NCBI GenBank assembly: GCA_031283395.1 | Contig: JAITBV010000225.1 | Span: forward strand, 1-5,512 | Source of the DNA: Candidatus Adiutrix sp. | GTDB taxonomy: Bacteria; Desulfobacterota; Desulfarculia; Adiutricales; Adiutricaceae | DNA: 5,512 bases | Direction: 5' to 3' | Shown: in pieces, positions 1 through 4,865 of the stretch | How positions within the stretch are numbered: the stretch's first letter is position 1 | Layout: every line of letters starts with the position of its first letter | The notes under the pieces: model-generated | What the model was told of the DNA's origin: nothing | Seen by the model: only the letters and a program-made list of their open reading frames with translations | Database searches by the model: none | Program-made: the position numbers and the translations under genes

Positions 1-1395
1 TCCGCCTCGCCCACCGTGGTGCGCAACGGCAATAACTGGTATGTGGTCCTGCCCAGCGGGCCGACCAGCGACCTGCCCGGAGGGCGGCCCGACCCCCTCT
101 ACGGCTACCGGGCCTATGACGGCATAAGCACCCAGAACGCCCGGCTCATAGTATTGGATGCCCTGACCGGGCAATACGCCCGGGCCCGGGACAGGGACCC
201 GGGTTCGACCGCCACGCCGGATCCGCTCACCGCCTCCGAGGCCAACAGCTTCTTCAACGGCTCCTTTCTGCCCGTGGCCAACCATTTGATCAAGGACGCC
301 TCGGGGGGGACGCAGGCCTGGAGCCACCATGCGGTCTACCTGGGCCTGACGGCCAAGAACAGTGTCGGGGATGTCGGGTCGGTCTATCGCCTCCAGATGG
401 CCGATGCCAACGGCACCCCCCTGCCGGTGGATTCCTGGCGCCTGGCCCCCTTCTACAGGGCTGACAAGCCCATAACCGGGGCCGTCAACTCCACCTACGA
501 CAACGTGGGCAACCTGTGGGTGGTCTTCGGCAGCGGGCGCATCTGGTCCAACCTGGACCAGGTGCCCTGCGGCACGAACCGGAGCGCCACGGGCGCGGCC
601 TTTGAGGGTTGCTGCGACAACCACGAGCAGTATTTCTTCGGCCTTAAGGAACCCCTGGGCGCCAACGGCCGCATGACCTTTGCCGAAGTGGGCGGCCCGG
701 CCGACAAGCCCATCGTGGATGTCAGCCACACCCTGATCTATGGCCAGTCCGGCGTCCTGGCGCCTCCCGTCAGCGTGCCCGGGGCGCCGGAGCCCGTGGA
801 GTCCTACGGCGCCCTCTACACCAACATGATCGCCAAGGACAGCGGGGGCGACCCCGTGGTCCGGGGCTACAAGCGCAAACTGGAGAGCTTGTGGGTGCTG
901 GGCATAAATGAGCCCGGGGTGGGCAAGACCCGGTTCGAGATAGTCACCACCCAGCCCCAGATAGACGGCCTGGCCAACGGCCGCTCCAACACGGTTTTCA
1001 CCAGTTATCTGACCAATGACAATGTCTGCAACCCCGTCGGCGACAGTTTCCTGAACGTCATCGATACCTACACGGGTCTGCCCCATCCCGAATTTTTGGG
1101 TTACGGCGGGTTCGAGGAGGGCAACCAGAGGGCCTTTACGGACTCTGACGGGAGCTCGAAGTTGCTTGACCAGTCCACCGGGGTCAAGCGCTCCGGCAAG
1201 GGCCTGGCCTCCGAAGCCTGGATCTTGAAAACGGGTGAAGGCACGGTTTACGGCAACACCAGCTTCAACTCCAACCGTAACCGCATTTACCTGCCCTCTG
1301 ACCAGAGCGACCGCAGCGCCATAGTCTCCTGGCGGGAAGTGCTGGACATGGGCTTCTCCATTTCAGAGGCCGATCTTTTCAATGATCTGAGGTGA
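1..1395 (+). CDS. pilY1: PilY1-like type IV pilus tip/biogenesis protein, C-terminal beta-propeller part (5' truncated by window)
   Basis: The frame is open from the left edge, so only the last 464 residues of a larger protein are visible, and the ATG/GTG codons near base 16 are internal. The visible part reads as a beta-propeller: it has repeated strands such as NNWYVVLPSG followed by ARLIVLDALTG, then GSVYRLQMAD, then NLWVVFGSGR. It ends in a VSWREV-type segment. This order (WxVxxGSG strands alternating with LxVLDxxTG strands and a terminal SWRE) is the pattern I know from the C-terminal domain of PilY1/PilC, the surface-exposed factor that works with minor pilins in type IV pilus extension, adhesion and twitching. 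Four cysteines (codons at 568, 610, 613 and 1027) could form disulfides in an exported protein. An Asp-rich stretch at 1141-1170 only loosely resembles the PilY1 calcium loop. A strong hairpin follows the stop. The assignment rests on motif recall and another secreted propeller is possible. Confidence 0.65.
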   Translation, partial: SASPTVVRNGNNWYVVLPSGPTSDLPGGRPDPLYGYRAYDGISTQNARLIVLDALTGQYARARDRDPGSTATPDPLTASEANSFFNGSFLPVANHLIKDASGGTQAWSHHAVYLGLTAKNSVGDVGSVYRLQMADANGTPLPVDSWRLAPFYRADKPITGAVNSTYDNVGNLWVVFGSGRIWSNLDQVPCGTNRSATGAAFEGCCDNHEQYFFGLKEPLGANGRMTFAEVGGPADKPIVDVSHTLIYGQSGVLAPPVSVPGAPEPVESYGALYTNMIAKDSGGDPVVRGYKRKLESLWVLGINEPGVGKTRFEIVTTQPQIDGLANGRSNTVFTSYLTNDNVCNPVGDSFLNVIDTYTGLPHPEFLGYGGFEEGNQRAFTDSDGSSKLLDQSTGVKRSGKGLASEAWILKTGEGTVYGNTSFNSNRNRIYLPSDQSDRSAIVSWREVLDMGFSISEADLFNDLR

Positions 1396-1401
1396 CCGCC
1401 A

Positions 1402-1428
1402 GGCCCGCCCCGGCTTTCGGGGCGGGCC
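1402..1428 (+). terminator. GC-rich hairpin after the PilY1-like gene, possible terminator without a U-tract
   Basis: GGCCCGCCCCG (1402-1412) pairs perfectly with CGGGGCGGGCC (1418-1428) around a 5-nt GCTTT loop, giving an 11-bp all-GC stem 6 nt after the stop codon at 1393-1395. No run of T follows, so it is not a textbook intrinsic terminator. It could still stop or pause polymerase, or protect the 3' end of the upstream mRNA. Its position exactly between two unrelated genes supports a transcript boundary. Confidence 0.55.
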
Positions 1429-1441
1429 CGGCCCTGGTATA

Positions 1442-2419
1442 ATGAAACTCAACTGCCCCAAATGCGGCCACGGCCTGTCCGTGTCCGAGGCCCGGGTTCC
1501 GTCTTCGGGCGGGTGGGCCCGGTGCCCCAAGTGCGGGGAGAAATTTTTTCTGACCCCGCAAGGCCCGGCCCGGCCGGCTTCGGGGCCGCCCCCGGGACCA
1601 CCGGCCGCTCCCCCGGCCGCCGGCCCGGCCCGGGATCTGAAGCTGGCCTGCCCGAAATGCGGCCGGCCTCTCCACACGGACGCGGCCCGCATTCCGCCGG
1701 CCGGGGCCTGGACCCACTGCCCCAGGTGCGGGGAAAGGTTTTTTTTAAAACCCCCGGGCCAGGGGGCCGATCTTTCCTCCCCCGCGCCCGCGGCCGGCCC
1801 GAAACTGGCCGCGGGCGACAGCCAGGCCCGGCGGGAACTTTTAAGCCGGCTCCAGGCCAGGAGCCCGTCCGCGGCCGCCTCGGCCCCCCCGCCCGAATAT
1901 GACGAGGAAGTGACCATCTTCCCCCGGGCGGCCTGGTCGGGCGAGGCCTGTTTCGCGGCCGGAAGCCTGGTCCTGGCCCTGATCGTCCTGGTTTCTTTCA
2001 TGTTTTTCCGGGGCTCGGTCCACCATCCGCCGCCGCCGCCGCCGGCCATGGCCGCGGCCCGCCTCAACGACAGCCAGGACCTGGGGCTGATCCGCCATGA
2101 CCTCATCGGGCTCAAGCGGCGCTTCGTGAACCGGCGGACCCTGAGGGCCGATATTGAGCACACCGGGCCGGAATCCAGGATATTCAAATATTTCCTGGCC
2201 CGCCTGGAACCGAGGGGCGGCTGCGCCGGCCTGGCCCGGCTGGAAATAAAGTCCGAAGACCCGGCCCGGGGCTTCAGGGCCGAGGCTGTCTGCCTGGACC
2301 AAGATGGCCGGCTCAGCCCGGGGAAACTGGAACTGGATATAAAATGGACCCAGAGGTCGGCCGTGGCCAGTTTTCCCGGCCACCCCGGGACGGACGAAGT
2401 GGAGATGTTCCCGCTTTAG
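1442..2419 (+). CDS. Tandem MJ0042-type zinc-ribbon, single-pass membrane protein of unknown function
   Basis: This is a 325-residue protein. Two copies of a 37-residue zinc ribbon lie at residues 3-39 and 68-104, with Cys pairs at 5/8 and 28/31 and at 70/73 and 93/96 (CPKCG...CPKCGEKFF; CPKCG...CPRCGERFF). They match the MJ0042/zinc_ribbon family common at the N-terminus of deltaproteobacterial proteins. A Pro/Ala/Gly-rich linker separates them. One hydrophobic helix follows at about 169-189, then HHPPPPPP and a roughly 125-residue C-terminal domain that I do not recognise. With no signal peptide, the ribbons should be cytoplasmic and the tail periplasmic. The start at 1442 is favoured because the first Cys pair begins at residue 5, although no clear ribosome binding site precedes it. 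Antisense reading frames here are GC-driven artefacts. Function is unknown; signalling or metal sensing across the membrane is only a guess. Confidence 0.8.
   Translation: MKLNCPKCGHGLSVSEARVPSSGGWARCPKCGEKFFLTPQGPARPASGPPPGPPAAPPAAGPARDLKLACPKCGRPLHTDAARIPPAGAWTHCPRCGERFFLKPPGQGADLSSPAPAAGPKLAAGDSQARRELLSRLQARSPSAAASAPPPEYDEEVTIFPRAAWSGEACFAAGSLVLALIVLVSFMFFRGSVHHPPPPPPAMAAARLNDSQDLGLIRHDLIGLKRRFVNRRTLRADIEHTGPESRIFKYFLARLEPRGGCAGLARLEIKSEDPARGFRAEAVCLDQDGRLSPGKLELDIKWTQRSAVASFPGHPGTDEVEMFPL
2027..2044 (+). repeat. (CCG)6 trinucleotide run encoding six prolines
   Basis: Six perfect CCG units lie in frame in the zinc-ribbon membrane protein and encode Pro196-Pro201, just after the transmembrane helix. 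Length changes by slippage would alter only the proline spacer and would not shift the frame. Confidence 0.8.
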
Positions 2420-2483
2420 ATTTTTAGGTTTTCAACCGCACCGGCCGGCCGCTTGGGCCGGGGCTGGACCCGAGGGGGGTAGT

Positions 2484-2813
2484 ATGAAAAAATTTTTTAT
2501 TTTAGGCCTGGTCCTTTTCTGGGCCGCCCCGGCCCTGGCTCAAAACTTTCAGCGCGGGCCAGAGGCCGGAAGGCCGGGAGAGCGGGGCGCGGATCAAACC
2601 CTAGGCCAGGCCGTGGACCAGCCCGAAGGCCAACTCGGGAGCCGCCCCGGGACCCCCCGCGGGCCCCGCCGCCACAATCCTGGTTCCACCGCCCCGATAC
2701 CCGAGGACGGGGACGAGATAACCACCACCGAGGTCTCGCCGTATGCGAATACGGATTTCGCCCCCTGGGAAAACCACCTAAATGTCGACGCCCCGGTCAT
2801 GTCGATAGAATAA
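2484..2813 (+). CDS. Small secreted protein of unknown function
   Basis: This is a 109-residue protein with a clear Sec signal peptide: MKK, a hydrophobic core at residues 4-15 and an ALA|Q cleavage site after residue 19. A strong purine-rich ribosome binding site (GAGGGGGG, 2472-2479) lies just upstream, which supports this start. The mature protein of about 90 residues has no cysteine and no recognisable domain. Its first half is rich in Gly, Pro, Arg and Gln (low complexity, probably disordered). Its second half is acidic, with EDGDE, and has a more ordered-looking end containing YANTDFAPWENHLN. It lies 64 bp after the zinc-ribbon gene on the same strand, so the two may be co-transcribed. 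The signal peptide and binding site argue that it is a real gene; its function cannot be inferred. Confidence 0.7.
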   Translation: MKKFFILGLVLFWAAPALAQNFQRGPEAGRPGERGADQTLGQAVDQPEGQLGSRPGTPRGPRRHNPGSTAPIPEDGDEITTTEVSPYANTDFAPWENHLNVDAPVMSIE

Positions 2814-2826
2814 GCGGCCCCGCGCC

Positions 2827-2856
2827 TTGACTTTGGCTCGGCCCGTATGTTATATT
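2827..2856 (+). promoter_or_regulatory. Predicted sigma70-type promoter of the qcr/NosZ-like operon
   Basis: TTGACT at 2827-2832 (5/6 match to the -35 consensus) is followed after 18 bp by TATATT at 2851-2856 (5/6 match to the -10). Transcription would start near 2863, leaving a leader of about 110 nt before the Rieske gene. The promoter sits in the only AT-rich patch of an otherwise very GC-rich stretch. An overlapping hexamer, TTATAT at 2850-2855 with a 17-bp spacer, is an alternative -10. Confidence 0.6.
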
Positions 2857-2864
2857 TACAACAT
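2847..2864. promoter_or_regulatory. Operator 1: 18-bp near-perfect palindrome over the -10 element
   Basis: ATGTTATATTTACAACAT is an inverted repeat with 8-nt arms around TT and a single mismatch (A at 2852). It covers the predicted -10 hexamer and the start site, a position typical of a repressor. It is the first of two tandem 21-bp units. Confidence 0.6.
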
Positions 2865-2867
2865 CGT

Positions 2868-2885
2868 ATGTTGTATTTACAACAT
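2868..2885. promoter_or_regulatory. Operator 2: 18-bp perfect palindrome just downstream of the start site
   Basis: ATGTTGTATTTACAACAT is a perfect inverted repeat (ATGTTGTA-TT-TACAACAT). It lies exactly 21 bp, two helical turns, after operator 1, so two dimers could bind the same DNA face. The core TTGTA-N2-TACAA loosely resembles sites of GntR-type repressors. The outer TGTTG-N6-CAACA has the geometry of Crp/Fnr sites. The regulator is not in the window and the family cannot be decided from the sequence. Confidence 0.65.
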
Positions 2886-2974
2886 TGAGTGAAGCCAGAT
2901 GGTTGAATTCATGGTCATATCCCGGAACCCGGACGGCTCGGGCGGCGGATTTTCCGGGCTGAGAAAGGCTGTTC

Positions 2975-3463
2975 ATGGCCGCGGTTGAAACTGAAACCCC
3001 CCATTCCCGGCGCCGGTTCCTGGCCCGGGGGTTGGCGGCGGCGGTCGCCCTCCTCGGGCTGGGCCTGGGCCTCCCTCTGGCCGGGTTTTCCCTTTCCCCG
3101 CTCAGAAAACGGGGAAAAAGCGGGGACTGGATCAGCCTCATCAAGGTTTCGGAACTGCAGGACAGCCGCCCCACCAAGGTGACCTATCAGTATGACCGCC
3201 AGGACGGCTGGACCACCGCGGCCACGAAAAAAATGGCCTATGTGGTGCAAAACAACGACGGCACTCTCACCGTCCTTTCCAACCGCTGTACCCACCTGGG
3301 CTGCGGCGTGGATTGGGATGCCCGGGCCGGCCAATTCAGGTGTCCCTGTCATGGCGGCGTCTTCGACCCCGAGGGCCGGGTCGTGGAAGGGCCGCCGCCC
3401 AGCCCCCTGCCGCGGCTGGTCTCCAGGGTCGAAGACGGAACCGTTTTTATCCGGGAGGCGTGA
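2975..3463 (+). CDS. qcrA: Rieske [2Fe-2S] protein of a menaquinol:cytochrome c oxidoreductase (b6c complex)
   Basis: This is a 162-residue, membrane-anchored Rieske subunit that takes one electron from quinol at the periplasmic site and passes it to cytochrome c. The N-terminus carries a Tat-type SRRRFL motif (residues 11-16) running into one hydrophobic helix (about 15-40), expected to remain as an anchor. Box I is CTHLGC (105-110) and box II is CPCHGG (123-128). The cluster ligands are C105, H107, C123 and H126, with a C110-C125 disulfide. Box II has Gly at 128 and Phe at 130, where high-potential Rieske proteins have Ser and Tyr. Loss of those two hydrogen bonds to the cluster is known to lower its potential and fits menaquinol use. 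The start at 2975 is preceded by AAAGG (2964-2968). It is the first gene of the operon, behind the palindromic operators, and its stop lies 2 bp before the qcrB start. Confidence 0.93.
   Translation: MAAVETETPHSRRRFLARGLAAAVALLGLGLGLPLAGFSLSPLRKRGKSGDWISLIKVSELQDSRPTKVTYQYDRQDGWTTAATKKMAYVVQNNDGTLTVLSNRCTHLGCGVDWDARAGQFRCPCHGGVFDPEGRVVEGPPPSPLPRLVSRVEDGTVFIREA
3453..3458 (+). promoter_or_regulatory. Ribosome binding site that fixes the GTG start of qcrB
   Basis: GGGAGG lies inside the end of the Rieske gene, 7 nt before GTG at 3466. It explains why the start is at this GTG and not at the upstream in-frame ATG (3313), which would give a meaningless Arg/Pro-rich extension inside the Rieske gene. 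The position suggests translational coupling. Confidence 0.75.
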
Positions 3464-3465
3464 AC

Positions 3466-4134
3466 GTGGGCAGGATATATCAGTTCATCGACCAGCGCCT
3501 CAACCTCACGCCCCTCTGGCGGGAAATAGCCGATTACCCGGTCCCTGACCACGCCAACCCGGGCCGGACCCCCCTGGCCTTCATCTACTGTTTCGGCGGG
3601 ATAAGCTTTTTTATAATCCTGCTCCAGTTTCTGACCGGCATGTTCCTGATGCTCTATTACAGCCCCTCCCCGGACCATGCCTACGCCAGCGTCAGTTACA
3701 TCAAAAACGAAGTGCTTTTCGGCGGCTTTGTGCAAAACCTCCACCGGGTGGGCTCCAGCGCGGTCATTTTCATGGTGTTTATCCATATGATGCGCGTCTT
3801 TTTCACCAAGTCCTATAAAAACCCCCGCGAACTCAATTGGGTCGCCGGGGTCTTCCTTCTGTTCATCATCTCGGGCTTCGGCTTTACCGGCTATCTTCTG
3901 CCTTGGGACCAGAAAGCCTTTTGGGCGACCGCCGTGGGCCTGAACATGATCGAGACCGTTCCCCTGGTCGGCGACCTTCTGGCCGAGGCGGTCCGGGGCG
4001 GCGGCGAGGTGGGGACCCTGACCCTGGGGCGTTTTTTCATGATCCATGTCATGCTGCTGCCGGCCCTTTTGATCGCTTTTCTGGGCGCCCATTTTTTCAT
4101 GGTCCGGCGCCAGGGCATTTCCGGCCCCCTGTGA
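3466..4134 (+). CDS. qcrB: Cytochrome b6-type subunit of the quinol:cytochrome c oxidoreductase
   Basis: This is a 222-residue, four-helix cytochrome b that carries the two b hemes and parts of both quinone sites. Heme ligands are visible as H93/H107 (x13 spacing) and H194/H209 (x14 spacing). The x14 second pair is the b6f/Bacillus type and not the mitochondrial bc1 type. C42, in the IYCFGGI segment, aligns with the cysteine that binds heme c_i (c_n) in cytochrome b6, so an extra covalent heme on the N side is predicted. Other b6 hallmarks are NLHRVGSS, NPRELNWVAGV, FTGYLLPWDQ and the terminal RRQGISGPL. The length is normal for a split b6. The GTG start is chosen from its ribosome binding site and from homology beginning there. 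The gene follows qcrA by 2 bp and precedes the subunit IV fusion by 13 bp. Confidence 0.95.
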   Translation: MGRIYQFIDQRLNLTPLWREIADYPVPDHANPGRTPLAFIYCFGGISFFIILLQFLTGMFLMLYYSPSPDHAYASVSYIKNEVLFGGFVQNLHRVGSSAVIFMVFIHMMRVFFTKSYKNPRELNWVAGVFLLFIISGFGFTGYLLPWDQKAFWATAVGLNMIETVPLVGDLLAEAVRGGGEVGTLTLGRFFMIHVMLLPALLIAFLGAHFFMVRRQGISGPL

Positions 4135-4147
4135 GAAAGCGGGACGT

Positions 4148-4840
4148 ATGACCAAAGCTCATTCCGCGGCCGGGCCGGGCCAGACCCCCCACCCCTTCTA
4201 CCCGAACCATGTTTTCGTGGAAGCTGTGGTCGCCCTCCTGGCGCTCCTGGCCCTGGCCCTTCTCGCTTTCTTCTGGCAGGTCCCGCTGGAGGAGATCGCC
4301 GACCCGAGCGATTCGGCGTATGTGCCCCGGCCGGAATGGTATTTTCTCTTTTACTTTCAGTTGCTGAAATATTTCAAAGGTCCGCTGATGGTCGTCGGCA
4401 CCTTTGTTTTGCCCGTGCTGGCCGGCGCCATGCTTATCCTGTGGCCGTTTTTGGACCGGGGGGAGGAGACCCGCCTCAGCCGCAGACCGCGCGCCGCCGC
4501 CCTGGGCTTCGGGGTCCTCTTGGCCATTTTCACCCTCACCGGGCTGGCCGTGATGGAGGACTCGGAGCTTCACATGGACCTGCCGCCCATCACCGAGGGG
4601 CAGATGGCCGAGGGGGCTGATATATTCAACAGGTTCTGCATGCTGTGTCACGCCATGGACGGCAAGGGCGGTTTCATGGCCCCGGACCTGACGCAGGTCG
4701 GCTCGCGGGTCAACCGGGTGTATATCGAGCGGGTGGTCATAAACCCGGATATCGTCAGCCAGACGACCATCATGTCGAGGATACCCTTAAGCGACGAGGA
4801 ACGGCACGCCGTATCCGCCTATCTTTCACGCCGGAAATGA
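4148..4840 (+). CDS. qcrC: Subunit IV-cytochrome c fusion of the quinol:cytochrome c oxidoreductase
   Basis: This 230-residue protein joins the C-terminal half of cytochrome b to a c-type cytochrome, as in Bacillus QcrC. Residues 1-136 form subunit IV with three helices (about 22-45, 79-101 and 117-136) and the PEWY motif of the quinol oxidation site at 62-65. Residues 150-230 form a class I cytochrome c domain on the periplasmic side, with the heme motif CMLCH at 164-168. M209 is the likely sixth ligand, in an IMSRIPLSDEE context; M177 is an alternative. The built-in cytochrome c would take electrons from the Rieske protein and pass them to a periplasmic acceptor, replacing a separate cytochrome c1. 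The ribosome binding site is weak (GAGAAAG at 4133-4139), so coupling to qcrB translation is likely. The next gene starts 25 bp downstream. Confidence 0.94.
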   Translation: MTKAHSAAGPGQTPHPFYPNHVFVEAVVALLALLALALLAFFWQVPLEEIADPSDSAYVPRPEWYFLFYFQLLKYFKGPLMVVGTFVLPVLAGAMLILWPFLDRGEETRLSRRPRAAALGFGVLLAIFTLTGLAVMEDSELHMDLPPITEGQMAEGADIFNRFCMLCHAMDGKGGFMAPDLTQVGSRVNRVYIERVVINPDIVSQTTIMSRIPLSDEERHAVSAYLSRRK

Positions 4841-4853
4841 CCTTGAGACCAAA

Positions 4854-4858
4854 AGGAG
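4854..4858 (+). promoter_or_regulatory. Ribosome binding site of the NosZ-like gene
   Basis: AGGAG lies 7 nt before ATG at 4866, within an A-rich stretch. It is the clearest Shine-Dalgarno sequence in the operon and fixes this start, which gives a complete signal peptide. It suggests that the NosZ-like protein is translated efficiently relative to the complex subunits. Confidence 0.75.
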
Positions 4859-4865
4859 AAACATC

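Larger units (their letters stand above)
2844..2885 (+). repeat. Two tandem 21-bp direct repeats containing the operators
   Basis: The units 2844-2864 and 2865-2885 are identical except at one position (A2852 versus G2873). They abut with no spacer. The internal dyad symmetry and the overlap with a promoter make a regulatory role far more likely than a CRISPR or recombination role. Confidence 0.85.

Noticed and set aside
1438..1443. Perfect TATAAT directly at the zinc-ribbon gene start
   Set aside because: It overlaps the start codon, so transcription from it would begin downstream of the ATG. No good -35 was seen and the protein homology requires the ATG at 1442. Probably chance.
1363..2187. 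Long antisense open frame (274 codons) opposite the zinc-ribbon gene
   Set aside because: It is a by-product of very high GC content. It is Arg/Pro/Gly-rich with no domain, while the + strand frame has clear zinc ribbons and a transmembrane helix.
2445..2461. Small hairpin CCGGCC/GGCCGG between the zinc-ribbon and small secreted genes
   Set aside because: It has only 6 bp and no T-run, in a GC-rich background where such stems are common. Not convincing as a terminator.
2844..2885. CRISPR or recombination repeat interpretation of the 21-bp tandem units
   Set aside because: There are only two copies, with no spacer between them and no cas or integrase gene nearby. The units have dyad symmetry and overlap a promoter, which fits operators.
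3313..3465. Upstream in-frame ATG start for qcrB at 3313
   Set aside because: It would add 51 residues of Arg/Pro-rich sequence lying inside the Rieske gene, with no family match. The GTG at 3466 has a good ribosome binding site and matches the family's N-terminus.
3349..4155. Long antisense open frame (268 codons) opposite qcrB
   Set aside because: The + strand encodes an unmistakable cytochrome b6 with all heme ligands. The antisense product has no recognisable features.
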